A stretch of 64,000 nucleotides of DNA from Thiobacillus sp. (GCA_030680405.1 JAUXVT010000072.1:1-64000); one strand, 5' to 3'; counted from the first letter of the stretch, positions 18,514-28,892 are shown. The notes: generated by a model not told the origin, from the sequence alone. Numbers and translations: made by a program.

Positions 18514-19200
18514 GTGAGCGTCGACATCGCCGTCATTGACTACGGCATGGGTAATCTGCGTTCGGTGTCCAAGGCCATCGAACACGTCGCGCCGGCGGCG
18601 AGCGTGGTGGTCACCTCCGACCCCGCGGTCATTGCCGCGGCCGGGCGTGTGGTGTTTCCGGGGCAGGGTGCCGCGCCCGACTGTATGCGCGAAATCGATG
18701 CGCGCGGCCTGCGTCAGGTGATTGTCGATGCCGCCCGCAGCAAGCCGTTCCTGGGCATCTGCATGGGGATGCAGGTGCTGTTCGATCACAGCGAGGAAGG
18801 CGACACCGCCTGCCTGGGCATTTTGCCAGGTACGGTGCAGCGTTTTCCGCACGAGGCGATGCACGATGAAGCCGGCAACAAGCTCAAGGTGCCGCACATG
18901 GGCTGGAACAACGTTCATCAGGCGATTCCGCATCCGCTTTGGGTGGGCATCGAGGAAGGCGCGCGCTTCTACTTCGTCCACAGCTATTTTGTGCAGCCGG
19001 CTTCGCCCGAGGTGATTGCCGGCTTCTCGCATTACCCGTTCCCGTTCACCTGCGCGGTGGCAACGGCGAACATCTTTGCTGTCCAGTTTCATCCGGAAAA
19101 AAGCCAGAATGACGGTTTGACGCTGCTGGGCAATTTTGTAACCTGGAATCCGGGTGCTTCTGAGACCGCCTGTGATATGTCTGGCGCTGCCTGCGCCTAA
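18514..19200 (+). CDS. hisH: imidazole glycerol phosphate synthase subunit HisH
   Basis: IAVIDYGMGNLRSVSKAIEHV...FLGICMGMQVLFDHSEEG...VPHMGWNNV...AVQFHPEKSQ; GTG start. Confidence 0.95.
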   Translation: MSVDIAVIDYGMGNLRSVSKAIEHVAPAASVVVTSDPAVIAAAGRVVFPGQGAAPDCMREIDARGLRQVIVDAARSKPFLGICMGMQVLFDHSEEGDTACLGILPGTVQRFPHEAMHDEAGNKLKVPHMGWNNVHQAIPHPLWVGIEEGARFYFVHSYFVQPASPEVIAGFSHYPFPFTCAVATANIFAVQFHPEKSQNDGLTLLGNFVTWNPGASETACDMSGAACA

Positions 19201-19231
19201 TCCTACTTTTGCACGACCCTGCTGATTAGCC

Positions 19232-19987
19232 ATGTTAATTATTCCTGCGATCGACCTTAAAGACGGTCACTGCGTGCGCCTGGAACAAGGCGAGATGGAT
19301 AGTGCCACCGTGTTTTCCGAGGACCCGGCGGCCACCGCCCGCCACTGGAAGGAACTCGGCGCGCGTCGCCTGCATCTGGTCGACCTCAACGGCGCGTTTG
19401 CCGGCAAGCCGGTCAACGACGCGGCGATCCGCTCCATCGTCGATGCGGTGGGCGACGAGATGCCGGTGCAGCTCGGTGGCGGCATCCGCGACCTCGCCAC
19501 CATCGAGCGCTATCTCGACGACGGCGTGCGCTACGTCATCATCGGCACCGCTGCGGTGAAAAACCCCGGTTTCCTGCATGAGGCCTGCGACGCCTTCCCC
19601 GGCCACGTGATGGTCGGGCTCGACGCCCGTGACGGCAAGATTGCAGTTGAAGGCTGGTCCAAGATCACCGGCCACGACGTCATCGATCTGGCCAGGCGTT
19701 TCGAAGGCTACGGCGTCGAGGCCGTCATCTACACCGACATCGGTCGCGACGGCATGCTGACCGGGGTCAATATCGAAGCCACCCAGCGGCTGGCGCAGGC
19801 CTTGTCGATCCCTGTCATCGCCAGCGGAGGCGTCACCAATCTCGATGACATCAGGGCGCTGTCCACCGTCGCCAAGGACGGTATCATTGGTGCGATCACC
19901 GGCCGCGCGATCTATCAGGGCACGCTGGATTTTGCCGAGGCACAAAAGCTCGCCGACGAACTGGCGGGCGGCGTGTTCGGCGTTTAA
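19232..19987 (+). CDS. hisA: ProFAR isomerase HisA
   Basis: [32 protein letters not shown]. Confidence 0.96.
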   Translation: MLIIPAIDLKDGHCVRLEQGEMDSATVFSEDPAATARHWKELGARRLHLVDLNGAFAGKPVNDAAIRSIVDAVGDEMPVQLGGGIRDLATIERYLDDGVRYVIIGTAAVKNPGFLHEACDAFPGHVMVGLDARDGKIAVEGWSKITGHDVIDLARRFEGYGVEAVIYTDIGRDGMLTGVNIEATQRLAQALSIPVIASGGVTNLDDIRALSTVAKDGIIGAITGRAIYQGTLDFAEAQKLADELAGGVFGV

Positions 19988-19990
19988 ATC

Positions 19991-20746
19991 ATGCTGGCGA
20001 AACGCATCATTCCCTGCCTCGATGTAACCAATGGCCGCGTGGTCAAGGGCGTCAATTTCGTCGAGCTGAAAGACGCCGGCGATCCGGTCGAAATCGCGCG
20101 CCGCTACAACGAGGCGGGCGCGGACGAACTGACTTTTCTCGACATCACCGCATCAAGCGATAATCGCGACCTGATCCTGCACATCATCGAAGCGGTCGCT
20201 TCGGAAGTGTTCATTCCGCTGACGGTCGGCGGCGGCGTGCGCGCAGTGGGCGACGTGCAGCGCCTGCTCAATGCCGGCGCCGACAAGATCAGCATCAACA
20301 CTTCTGCGATCGCCAATCCACAACTGGTGAAGGATGCAGCCGATCGCTACGGCAGCCAGTGCATCGTGGTGGCGATCGACGCCAAACGAGTGGGCGACCA
20401 CTGGGAAGTCTTCAGCCACGGCGGCCGCAACGCCACCGGACTCGATGCGATCACGTGGGCGAAAAAAATGGAAAGCCTGGGCGCGGGCGAGCTGCTGCTG
20501 ACCTCGATGGACCGTGACGGCACCAAAAGCGGCTTCGACCTGGAATTGACCCGTGCGATTTCCGACGCGGTGGACATTCCCATCATCGCCAGCGGCGGCG
20601 TGGGCAACTTGCAGCATCTGGTCGATGGCGTGAAAGAAGGCCGCGCAGATGCGGTGCTGGCGGCGAGCATTTTCCACTTCGGCGAATACGGGATTGACGA
20701 AGCCAAGCGCTACATGAAGCAGCACGGCATCGAGGTGCGGCTGTGA
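19991..20746 (+). CDS. hisF: imidazole glycerol phosphate synthase subunit HisF
   Basis: [55 protein letters not shown]. Confidence 0.97.
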   Translation: MLAKRIIPCLDVTNGRVVKGVNFVELKDAGDPVEIARRYNEAGADELTFLDITASSDNRDLILHIIEAVASEVFIPLTVGGGVRAVGDVQRLLNAGADKISINTSAIANPQLVKDAADRYGSQCIVVAIDAKRVGDHWEVFSHGGRNATGLDAITWAKKMESLGAGELLLTSMDRDGTKSGFDLELTRAISDAVDIPIIASGGVGNLQHLVDGVKEGRADAVLAASIFHFGEYGIDEAKRYMKQHGIEVRL

Positions 20747-21129
20747 GCGACTGGCTCGACGCCATCAAATGGGACGCGCAAGGGCTGGTGCCTGCGATTG
20801 CGCAGGACGCGGCCAGCGGCGAGATCCTCATGGTGGCGTGGATGAACCGCGAGGCGCTGGAAGAAACCGCGCGCACGCTGCGCGGGGTGTACTGGTCCCG
20901 CTCGCGCAACAGGCTGTGGCGCAAGGGCGAGGAATCCGGTTATGTGCAGAACGTCAGCGAAATCCGGCTCGATTGCGACAGCGACGTGGTGCTGCTGAAA
21001 ATTGAACAACTTGGCGGTATTGCCTGTCATACCGGACGGCGCTCCTGCTTTTTTCAGAAGCTCGAAAACGATCACTGGATGACGACCGCCCCGGTGCTGA
21101 AGAATCCCGACGAGATCTACCGCAAATGA
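20743..21129 (+). CDS. hisI: phosphoribosyl-AMP cyclohydrolase
   Basis: [49 protein letters not shown]. Confidence 0.96.
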   Translation: MSDWLDAIKWDAQGLVPAIAQDAASGEILMVAWMNREALEETARTLRGVYWSRSRNRLWRKGEESGYVQNVSEIRLDCDSDVVLLKIEQLGGIACHTGRRSCFFQKLENDHWMTTAPVLKNPDEIYRK

Positions 21130-21452
21130 GCGACATCCTGGACCGTCTCGCCGAAACGCTGGAGGCACGCAAGCAGGCGTCGCCCGACAGTTCCTACGTG
21201 GCCAGGCTGTATGCCAAGGGCACCGACGCCATCCTGAAAAAGATCGGCGAGGAAGCGACCGAGACTGTGATGGCGGCGAAGGACGGCCAGCCCGAAAAGA
21301 TCATCTGCGAAGTCGCCGATTTGTGGTTTCATACCCTGGTGCTGCTGGCGCACAAGGGACTGAAGCCGGCGGATGTGCTGAACGAACTGGCGCGCCGCGA
21401 GGGTTTGTCCGGTCTGGCTGAAAAAGCGAATCGGCGAGGCGAATCGACATGA
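21126..21452 (+). CDS. hisE: phosphoribosyl-ATP pyrophosphatase
   Basis: [33 protein letters not shown]. Confidence 0.95.
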   Translation: MSDILDRLAETLEARKQASPDSSYVARLYAKGTDAILKKIGEEATETVMAAKDGQPEKIICEVADLWFHTLVLLAHKGLKPADVLNELARREGLSGLAEKANRRGEST

Positions 21453-21787
21453 GTGACTGCATTTTCTGCAAAATCGCAGCCGGCCAGGTGCCGTGCAGCA
21501 AGGTCTATGAGGACGACGAGGTGCTGGCGTTCCACGACATCCGCCCGTTCGCGCGGGTGCATGTTCTGATTATTCCGAAAGTGCACATCGCCACGCTCGT
21601 CGACTGTACGTCCGAGCATGAAAAGCTGCTCGGCAAGCTGCTGCTGCTGGCGCCGCTTCTGGCGAAGGAACAGGGGCTCGATGCCGGGTTCAAGACACTG
21701 ATCAACACCGGGCGCGGCGGCGGTCAGGAAGTGTTCCACATCCACGTTCACGTATTTGGCGGGGGCGATCCCGTCGCCCGCAGTTAA
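21449..21787 (+). CDS. HIT family protein (HinT-like)
   Basis: [41 protein letters not shown]...[16 protein letters not shown]. Confidence 0.95.
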   Translation: MSDCIFCKIAAGQVPCSKVYEDDEVLAFHDIRPFARVHVLIIPKVHIATLVDCTSEHEKLLGKLLLLAPLLAKEQGLDAGFKTLINTGRGGGQEVFHIHVHVFGGGDPVARS

Positions 21788-21805
21788 ATTAATAGGAGAT
21801 TTACC

Positions 21806-22018
21806 ATGGGTAGCTTAAGTATCTGGCATTGGCTGATCGTTCTGGTCGTTGTGCTGCTGATTTTCGGCACCAAGAAACTGCGCAATATCGGCAGTGATCT
21901 GGGGGGCGCGGTCAAAGGTTTCAAGGAAGGCATGAAGGAGGACACGCCGAAGTTGAATGAAACGGCGGAGTCCGGTCGCACCATCGATGCCGAAGTGAAG
22001 GACAAGCACCATTCCTGA
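21806..22018 (+). CDS. tatA: twin-arginine translocase TatA
   Basis: [44 protein letters not shown]. Confidence 0.96.
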   Translation: MGSLSIWHWLIVLVVVLLIFGTKKLRNIGSDLGGAVKGFKEGMKEDTPKLNETAESGRTIDAEVKDKHHS

Positions 22019-22029
22019 GCGCGCGGTGG

Positions 22030-22060
22030 AGCCGGGTTTTTTGATCTCCGGTTCCCGGCT
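22030..22060. repeat. tatA-tatB intergenic inverted repeat AGCCGGG...CCCGGCT
   Basis: 7-bp exact arms 22030-22036 / 22054-22060. Confidence 0.45.
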
Positions 22061-22080
22061 TCTGGTCTTGATCCCCTCCC

Positions 22081-22560
22081 ATGTTTGATATCGGATTCAC
22101 CGAGCTGGTCGTCATCGGCGTGGTTGCGCTGATCGTTATCGGCCCCGAGCGCCTGCCCAAGGTGGCGCGCACGGCAGGACATCTGTACGGCCGCCTGCAG
22201 CGTTACGTGTCGTCCGTAAAATCGGATATCAGTCACGAGATCCAGCTGGACGAAATCCGTCGTGCCGGGCAGAGCTTCAAGGAATCGGTCGAGTCGGCGG
22301 CGTCGGGCGTCGAGCAGCAGGCGACCGTGGTCGATGATTATCTGCGCAACGAGGTGGACAACGTCAACAAGGTGGTGGCGGCGATGGCTGCGACCGAGGG
22401 CGAGCGCCCCATCACGGAACCTGCCATGAAGCAGATCGAGACAGAGCAAACGCCGCAGCAAAGCCTGCCGCTGGATGAGCCGGACCAGAACACCGCCGCT
22501 GCCACGCCGTCTGCCGTGGTGGAAACGGCGCGCGGCGATACTGCAGGAAAAACCGCATGA
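22081..22560 (+). CDS. tatB: Sec-independent translocase TatB
   Basis: MFDIGFTELVVIGVVALIVIGPERLPKVARTAGHLYGRLQRYV. Confidence 0.96.
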   Translation: MFDIGFTELVVIGVVALIVIGPERLPKVARTAGHLYGRLQRYVSSVKSDISHEIQLDEIRRAGQSFKESVESAASGVEQQATVVDDYLRNEVDNVNKVVAAMAATEGERPITEPAMKQIETEQTPQQSLPLDEPDQNTAAATPSAVVETARGDTAGKTA

Positions 22561-23381
22561 GCGACGTGCAGGACACCTTCATCTCGCACTTGATCGAAAT
22601 GCGTGATCGCCTGCTGCGCGCGGTGCTTGCGGTCGTGATCATTTTTATCTGCCTGTTTCCCTGGGCGCAGGATTTGTATGCGTTGCTGGCCAAGCCTTTG
22701 CTGGCAGCGCTGCCCAAAGGCGGGCAGATGATTGCCACCGAAGTCACCACTCCGTTCTTCGTGCCGATCAAGGTCACCATGATGACCGCCTTTTTGCTGG
22801 CGATGCCGTGGGTGTTCTATCAGGCCTGGGCGTTTGTCGCGCCGGGTCTCTATCAGCACGAAAAGCGCTTGGGCGTGCCGCTGGTGATTGCCAGCGTGAT
22901 TCTGTTCTTGCTGGGGATGGCGTTCGCCTATTTCCTGGTGTTCCCGGTGGTGTTCGGCTTCATCGTCGGCGTGGCGCCAGAGGGCGTGGCGGTGATGACC
23001 GACATCGGCAAGTACCTCGACTTCGTGATGACCCTGTTCATGGCCTTCGGCATCACGTTCGAAGTCCCGGTCGCGGTGGTGCTGCTGGTAAAAATGGGCA
23101 TGGTGTCGGTGGCCAAGCTGCGCGAAATTCGTCCCTATGTGATCGTCGGAGCGTTCGTCATCGGCGCGATCTTCACCCCGCCCGACATCATCTCCCAGTT
23201 CATGCTGGCGGTGCCGATGTGGGTACTGTACGAGTTGGGCATCGTCGTCGCATCGATGATCACCAAGCCGAAGCCCGAAGCCGAGGCAGATTACACGCCG
23301 ATGGCCGAATCCGACATGGATGCCGAACTCGATCGGATCGAGGCCGGCCAGGTTGAATCCGAGCCGCACGATCAAAAATGA
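22557..23381 (+). CDS. tatC: Sec-independent translocase TatC
   Basis: FISHLIEMRDRLLRAVLAVVIIFICLF...EVTTPFFVPIKVTMMTAFLLAMPWVFYQAWAFVAPGLYQHEKR. Confidence 0.97.
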   Translation: MSDVQDTFISHLIEMRDRLLRAVLAVVIIFICLFPWAQDLYALLAKPLLAALPKGGQMIATEVTTPFFVPIKVTMMTAFLLAMPWVFYQAWAFVAPGLYQHEKRLGVPLVIASVILFLLGMAFAYFLVFPVVFGFIVGVAPEGVAVMTDIGKYLDFVMTLFMAFGITFEVPVAVVLLVKMGMVSVAKLREIRPYVIVGAFVIGAIFTPPDIISQFMLAVPMWVLYELGIVVASMITKPKPEAEADYTPMAESDMDAELDRIEAGQVESEPHDQK

Positions 23382-23411
23382 CGCACCTAGGCGGTGCGCA
23401 ATGCACCGCCA

Positions 23412-23428
23412 TGCACTAATGTAGTGCC
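23412..23428 (+). promoter_or_regulatory. NtrC-like dyad TGCACTAATGTAGTGCC upstream of amtB
   Basis: GCACTA-ATG-TAGTGC inverted repeat resembling NtrC enhancer sites (TGCACYANNNTRGTGCA). Confidence 0.5.
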
Positions 23429-23481
23429 ATAAAGCCAGCCCGTTAAATAACCCTTCTTTTCGAATCAGTGACTTAAGGAGC

Positions 23482-23498
23482 AGGAACGCTGCTTGCTT
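23482..23498 (+). promoter_or_regulatory. putative sigma54 (-24/-12) promoter of amtB
   Basis: AGGAACGCTGCTTGCTT; GG and GC at exact 10-nt separation (consensus TGGCACG-N4-TTGCW). Confidence 0.5.
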
Positions 23499-23530
23499 AT
23501 ATCAGCCGGCATTCTATTCGGAGCCGTGGC

Positions 23531-24733
23531 ATGGAAGCGTTGAAATCAGGCAGTGATGTGTTGTTCGTTTTGCTAGGCGGCATCATGGTCTTGGCCATGC
23601 ACGCGGGGTTTGCCTTCCTGGAACTCGGCACGGTGCGCAAGAAGAACCAGGTCAACGCCCTGGTCAAGATCATCACCGATTTCTCGGTCTCCACCATTGC
23701 CTATTTTTTCGTCGGCTACAGCATCGCCTACGGCGTCAGCTTCTTTTCCAGCGCCGAGGTGCTGTCGGCCCAGAACGGCTACGATCTGGTCAAGTTCTTT
23801 TTCCTGCTGACCTTTGCCGCGGCGATTCCCGCCATTGTGTCGGGCGGCATTGCCGAGCGCGCACGTTTCAACCCGCAACTGGCGGCCACCTTTGCGCTGG
23901 TGGGGCTGGTTTATCCCTTCTACGAAGGGATCGTCTGGAACGGCAACTACGGCATTCAGGACTGGCTGGCCGCGAATTTTGGCGCCAAATTCCATGATTT
24001 TGCCGGGTCGGTGGTGGTGCATGCCATGGGTGGCTGGATCGCCTTGCCTGCGGTGTTGCTGCTGGGTGCCCGACGCGGGCGCTACACCAAGGACGGCATG
24101 ATCTCGGCGCACCCGCCGTCCAATATCCCGTTTCTGGCGCTCGGCGCGTGGATTCTGACGGTGGGCTGGTTCGGCTTCAATGTGATGTCGGCGCAGCTGA
24201 TCGAGGCGGTGTCGGGCCTGGTGGCGGTGAATTCGCTGATGGCGATGGTGGGCGGCACGCTGGCCGCGCTGGCGATTGGACGCAACGACCCCGGTTTCAT
24301 CCACAACGGCCCGCTGGCCGGTCTGGTGGCGGTGTGTGCGGGCTCGGACCTGATGCATCCGCTCGGTGCGCTGACCACCGGCGCCATCGCCGGCGCGCTG
24401 TTCGTGTGGATGTTCATGGTGACGCAGAACAAATGGAAGATCGACGACGTGCTCGGGGTGTGGCCGCTGCATGGCCTGTGTGGCGCGTGGGGCGGCATTG
24501 CCGCCGGAATTTTTGGAGCAAAGGCGCTCGGCGGCATCGGCGGCGTCAGCCTGGCGGCGCAAGTGATTGGCACGCTGGGCGGCGTGGCAGTTGCCGTGCT
24601 TGGCAGCCTGGTGGTGTATGGCATCCTGAAACGCGTCATTGGCCTGCGGCTGGATGCAGAAGCCGAATTCAACGGTGCCGACCTCAGTATCCACAAGGTA
24701 TCGGCGACCGCCGAACGCGAGACCAACTGGTAG
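23531..24733 (+). CDS. amtB: ammonium transporter
   Basis: VLAMHAGFAFLELGTVRKKNQVNALVKIITDFSVS...DFAGSVVVHAMGGWIALPAVLLLGARRGRY. Confidence 0.95.
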   Translation: MEALKSGSDVLFVLLGGIMVLAMHAGFAFLELGTVRKKNQVNALVKIITDFSVSTIAYFFVGYSIAYGVSFFSSAEVLSAQNGYDLVKFFFLLTFAAAIPAIVSGGIAERARFNPQLAATFALVGLVYPFYEGIVWNGNYGIQDWLAANFGAKFHDFAGSVVVHAMGGWIALPAVLLLGARRGRYTKDGMISAHPPSNIPFLALGAWILTVGWFGFNVMSAQLIEAVSGLVAVNSLMAMVGGTLAALAIGRNDPGFIHNGPLAGLVAVCAGSDLMHPLGALTTGAIAGALFVWMFMVTQNKWKIDDVLGVWPLHGLCGAWGGIAAGIFGAKALGGIGGVSLAAQVIGTLGGVAVAVLGSLVVYGILKRVIGLRLDAEAEFNGADLSIHKVSATAERETNW

Positions 24734-24738
24734 TCGGC

Positions 24739-26010
24739 CTAGTCTTTCTGGTTTTTCTGCAGTTGCCGCAGGTAACTGCGGCGCTCGATGCGCAGTTGTT
24801 CGAGTTGCCGATCCACTTGCACCACGTCGGGATGCTGCTCGGTGTACTTCAGCAGCAGTTCGGTGCGCTTGATGCGCAACTCAACCTGTTTTTTGTCGAG
24901 GCCGGCAAGGTAGGCGTCCGCTTCAACAGGCGGTTTGTCCACCAGGCGGGTGGGCTCGGCCGGCACAGCTGAAGGCAGGCGGCCTGGTGCCGCATCTGCA
25001 GCCGGCTGTGAGGCGGCATCCTGCGAGGTGCTGGCGGGTGGCGGCGTGGGGGTGATTAACGGTTGCCGGGGGAGGGCGAGGAAATGGTCGATAACGATGA
25101 GGCCCACCCCGATCAGCAGAAACACGATGACCGGCGTGCCAAATGCCAGCATGGGCAGCAGGCGTGATATGCGGTTGGAAGGCGGTGGCGCAGGCACGTG
25201 TGGTGCAGCTGGGGCCAGCGCTTGGAGGGCGCTGGCCAGGGCGCGAGCGTCCGGCCGGGTTTGCGGGTTTTTGTTCAACATGCGCGCCAGCAAGCTGGCC
25301 AGTGCGGCAGGAAGCTGGTGGCGCAGGGACGCTGCGGGCACGGGCGCTTCATTGATCACCCGATACACAATGGTCGGCAGGCTGTCGCCGTCGAAGGCGT
25401 ACTGTCCGGTGAGCATTTCGTACAGCACCGCACCCAGCGAAAAAATATCGGAGCGCCCATCCACTTCGCGCCCCATCGCCTGTTCCGGCGACATGTAACG
25501 CGGCGAGCCGAGCATCTGCCCGGCTTGGGTGTGGTCACTGTTGACGAGGTGCGCGATGCCGAAGTCGGTCAGTTTGACGCGCCCGCGCTGGCCGGTGACG
25601 ACGACGTTGGAGGGTTTGATGTCGCGGTGGATGACGCCGTGCTCGTGTGCGAACGCCAACGCCTCGGCCATCTGCGTGGCGGTATCGAGCACCAGATCGA
25701 GCGGCATCGGGCCCCTGTTCATCAGGTCACGCAGCGTCGCGCCGGGAAGATACTCCATGGCGATGTAGGCAAGGCCGTCGGCTTCGCCGACGTCGTAGAT
25801 GGTCACAATGTTGGGATGCGACAGCCGACCGGCGCTCTGCGCCTCGCGCAGGAAACGCGATTCCGCGTCGGCGCCTTCCTGCCGCAACTGCGCGAGGGGC
25901 ACCGTCTTGATGGCAACTGTCCGCTCGATCAGCGGATCGCGTGCACGGTAAACGGTGCCCATCGCGCCCTGGCCCACTTCATCGAGAATTTCGTAACGGC
26001 CGATTTTCAT
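24739..26010 (-). CDS. Ser/Thr protein kinase with C-terminal TM segment
   Basis: Hanks motifs: GQGAMGTVYRARD, VAIKTV, GVIHRDIKPSNVVV, KLTDFGIAHL, GSPRYMSPEQ. Confidence 0.93.
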   Translation of the reverse strand: MKIGRYEILDEVGQGAMGTVYRARDPLIERTVAIKTVPLAQLRQEGADAESRFLREAQSAGRLSHPNIVTIYDVGEADGLAYIAMEYLPGATLRDLMNRGPMPLDLVLDTATQMAEALAFAHEHGVIHRDIKPSNVVVTGQRGRVKLTDFGIAHLVNSDHTQAGQMLGSPRYMSPEQAMGREVDGRSDIFSLGAVLYEMLTGQYAFDGDSLPTIVYRVINEAPVPAASLRHQLPAALASLLARMLNKNPQTRPDARALASALQALAPAAPHVPAPPPSNRISRLLPMLAFGTPVIVFLLIGVGLIVIDHFLALPRQPLITPTPPPASTSQDAASQPAADAAPGRLPSAVPAEPTRLVDKPPVEADAYLAGLDKKQVELRIKRTELLLKYTEQHPDVVQVDRQLEQLRIERRSYLRQLQKNQKD

Positions 26011-26038
26011 GGCGCTGATTTCCACAGTGTGGCGAACG

Positions 26039-26782
26039 TCAGGTCTGGCATTCCATAATCTGGCCACGCACCGTGCGGCTGTCCACACCCATCAGGTACA
26101 GATAACAGGGCATCAGATCGTCCACGCTGGGAAGGGTTTCGGGTGCAAGCCCGGGATGGGTGCGCGAGCGCAAGGTGGTCGCCACCTGGCCGGGAATCAG
26201 GGTGTTGATGCGCAGGTTTTCGTCCGAGCTGAGTTCAGCGGCCCAGATTCGGGTGAGCGTTTCCAGACCCGACTTCGCCACGGCATAGCCGCCCCAGTAC
26301 GCACTGGGTTGATGGCCGTGGGTTTCGCCGGTGAATATCACCGAGGCATCCGGCGCCTGTTTTAGCAAGGGTAGACAGGCGCGGGTCAGCGCAAACGGCG
26401 CAATCAGGTTGACCCGCATCAGGGTCTGCCATTGCTCCAGGGTTTGCAGGTGGAGCGGGATGAGGCTGTAAAACTGGTGCGCGCTGTGCAGCAACCCATC
26501 GAGCTGCTTCAGGTGTTGCGCGAGGGTGCCGGCCAGCGTTTCCAGACTGCGGTCGTCGGCAGCGGCGAGGTCATACGGAAACATGGCGGGCTCGGGGCCG
26601 CCTGCGGCCAGGATTTCGTCGTACACCGCTTCAAGTTTGGCTTCGTCGCGCGCCAGCAGGGCGACGGTGGCGCCGTGGCGCGCAAACGCCAGGCTGGCGG
26701 TACGCCCGAGGCCCGAGCTGGCGCCGGTGACAAGAATGACGCGATCTGCGAGCAGGTCGGGGCGGGGGAAATAGTCTTTCAT
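26039..26782 (-). CDS. SDR family oxidoreductase (YciK-like)
   Basis: VILVTGASSGLGRTASLAFARHGATVALLARDEAKLEAVYDEI; stop/start overlap with hpnE. Confidence 0.85.
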   Translation of the reverse strand: MKDYFPRPDLLADRVILVTGASSGLGRTASLAFARHGATVALLARDEAKLEAVYDEILAAGGPEPAMFPYDLAAADDRSLETLAGTLAQHLKQLDGLLHSAHQFYSLIPLHLQTLEQWQTLMRVNLIAPFALTRACLPLLKQAPDASVIFTGETHGHQPSAYWGGYAVAKSGLETLTRIWAAELSSDENLRINTLIPGQVATTLRSRTHPGLAPETLPSVDDLMPCYLYLMGVDSRTVRGQIMECQT

Positions 26783-28050
26783 AGCTGTTCGAGTAAAACG
26801 TTGACCGATTGTACTCCGCTCAGTGTGGCGCTTTCGAGGGTGGCGGGGTAAGGCCCGGCAATGTAATCGCCCGCCAGAAAAATGCGTGGGTGTGCAGTGC
26901 GGATAGCGGGGCGTGCCATGTTGGGTACACAGGCGTAGGTCGCCTGTTTTTCGACGATGCTTTTGCGCCAACTCGGAGGGCCGGGGCGAGCAATCGGCTG
27001 CAACTGGGCTTCAGCCTGATCCAGCCAGTCCGCGGGCAATCTTTCTGAAGTGCTGGCAACAAACGCCAGCAAACCCGCCTGGCCATGGCTCTGGCCGCGG
27101 TCGAATACAAACTGGGCGGGGCCATTCGCCAGGGCGAACAGCGGCTTGCTTAGTCGAAAATCCGGGTCGTGTTGCACGTAGCCTGTGGCGATGGGTTGAT
27201 AGCGGTAGGCCGCCACCTCACTCACCACCGATTCGAGTTGCGGGATCGGCGCAGCCAAGCCTGACAGATGCTGCGGCGCGACGGCGAGGATGACATGGCT
27301 GTAGGCGGCCGACTCGTTGCGCGTGCCCAGCGTGACGGCATTCGCTGCGGCATTGATCGCGGTCACCCGGCAGGCCTGCCGCACTTCGCCGCCGAGTTCG
27401 ATCACCCGTGCAGCAGCGGGGGCGGGAAACAGCGACGTCAGATCGCGGCGCGGCAGCAGCAGGTTGCTGTGCTGGTTGCGTCCACCGAAGGCGGCGCGGA
27501 CCACGTCACGGAAGACCTTGGCGCTGGCCATGTCCGGCGGCGTGTTGAGGGCGGACACGCACAGTGGATGCCACAGCAGGCGATTCAGTTTTTCGGGCTG
27601 GCTGCGGGTGAGATGGCTGACGGTCAGATGATCCGGCGTATCCGTGTTATTCAGTAAGCCATACGCCCAGCGTGCGGCGGCCAGCTTCTCGCGCCAGCCC
27701 AGCCCCTGGGCGCCGAGCAGTCCCGCCAGCAAATGCAGCGGCGCGGGCAGGCGCGGGCAGGTCAGGCTGAAATCCGGCGGCTGGTTGAGGGCGAGTGGCA
27801 GGCGCCACAAGCCATCATGCGTTGCGGTGGGATGCAGGCTGGCTATCAGCTGCAGCGTCTGTTCATACGCGCCGAGCAGAATGTGCTGGCCGTTGTCGAG
27901 CGGCTGGCCCTCGATTTCGACCGCGCGTGCGCGTCCGCCCAGGGTGCGGCTGGCTTCGTACAGGGTGACGGCGACCCCCGCTTCGGCCAGCGTCAGCGCA
28001 GCGGCGCAGCCAGCCCAGCCGCCGCCGACGACGGCGACGCGTGGCTTCAT
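26779..28050 (-). CDS. hpnE: squalene-associated FAD-dependent desaturase HpnE
   Basis: VAVVGGGWAGCAAALTLAEAGVAVTLYEASRTLGGRARAVEIEGQPLDNGQHILLGAYEQTL. Confidence 0.93.
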   Translation of the reverse strand: MKPRVAVVGGGWAGCAAALTLAEAGVAVTLYEASRTLGGRARAVEIEGQPLDNGQHILLGAYEQTLQLIASLHPTATHDGLWRLPLALNQPPDFSLTCPRLPAPLHLLAGLLGAQGLGWREKLAAARWAYGLLNNTDTPDHLTVSHLTRSQPEKLNRLLWHPLCVSALNTPPDMASAKVFRDVVRAAFGGRNQHSNLLLPRRDLTSLFPAPAAARVIELGGEVRQACRVTAINAAANAVTLGTRNESAAYSHVILAVAPQHLSGLAAPIPQLESVVSEVAAYRYQPIATGYVQHDPDFRLSKPLFALANGPAQFVFDRGQSHGQAGLLAFVASTSERLPADWLDQAEAQLQPIARPGPPSWRKSIVEKQATYACVPNMARPAIRTAHPRIFLAGDYIAGPYPATLESATLSGVQSVNVLLEQL

Positions 28051-28892
28051 GGAAACAGCCAGGTCTTGCTGGCGAGCCACAGCTTGCGTAGCGGCGTGAG
28101 CGAGACGCGCGCGCGCAACACGGGAAAGCCGGCGCGCCGGATTTCATCCAGCAGGGTGCGGTAAATCGATGCCATCACCAGCCCCGGGCGTTGCGCGTGG
28201 CGCGCGCTGGCGGGCAGGGCGGCGAGGGCGCGGTCGTAGCAGGCGGCGGCGCGCTCAAACTGGAACTGCATCAGCGCCTGAAATTCGGGTGTGCTGAGGC
28301 GATTCAGAATGTCGGCCTCGCGCACGCCGAAGCGCGCCAGTTCATCCTGCGGCAGGTAAATCCGTCCGCGACGCGCGTCCTCGCCGACATCGCGGATGAT
28401 GTTGGTGAGCTGGAAAGCGAGCCCCAGTTCGTGCGCGTAGCGGCGGATTTCGCGGTCGTCCTCGCTGCGCGGCCCACCAAAAATCGCTGCCGCGATTTCA
28501 CCCACCACACCCGCCACGCGATAGCAATAGAGATTGAGCGACTTGAAATCGGGGTGGCGCAGGTGATCGAGATCCATCGCCATGCCGTCAACGATTTCCA
28601 ACAGCAGGGCAGGGGGCGCGTTGCGGCCTTGTGGGGTATCGAACAAGGCGCGGGTCGCCGGGTGTTGTGGCATGCCTGCCGCAAATCGCCCGATTTCGGC
28701 GCGCCACCAGTCGAGCTTGGCCTCGGCCACCTGGCGTTCGTGACATTCGTCCACTACGTCGTCGAGTTCGCGGCACAGCGCGTAAAATGCGGTGATCGCG
28801 CGCCGCGTGTCCGGCGGCAGGAAGACGAAGCTGTAGTAGAAGCTGGAGCCGCTGGCCGCGGCGCGTTCCTGGCAATACTGATGGGCGTCCAT
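28047..28892 (-). CDS. hpnD: presqualene diphosphate synthase HpnD
   Basis: SSFYYSFVFLPPDTRRAITAFYALCRELDDVVDE...LTNIIRDVGEDARRGRIYLPQDELARFGV. Confidence 0.93.
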   Translation of the reverse strand: MDAHQYCQERAAASGSSFYYSFVFLPPDTRRAITAFYALCRELDDVVDECHERQVAEAKLDWWRAEIGRFAAGMPQHPATRALFDTPQGRNAPPALLLEIVDGMAMDLDHLRHPDFKSLNLYCYRVAGVVGEIAAAIFGGPRSEDDREIRRYAHELGLAFQLTNIIRDVGEDARRGRIYLPQDELARFGVREADILNRLSTPEFQALMQFQFERAAACYDRALAALPASARHAQRPGLVMASIYRTLLDEIRRAGFPVLRARVSLTPLRKLWLASKTWLFP

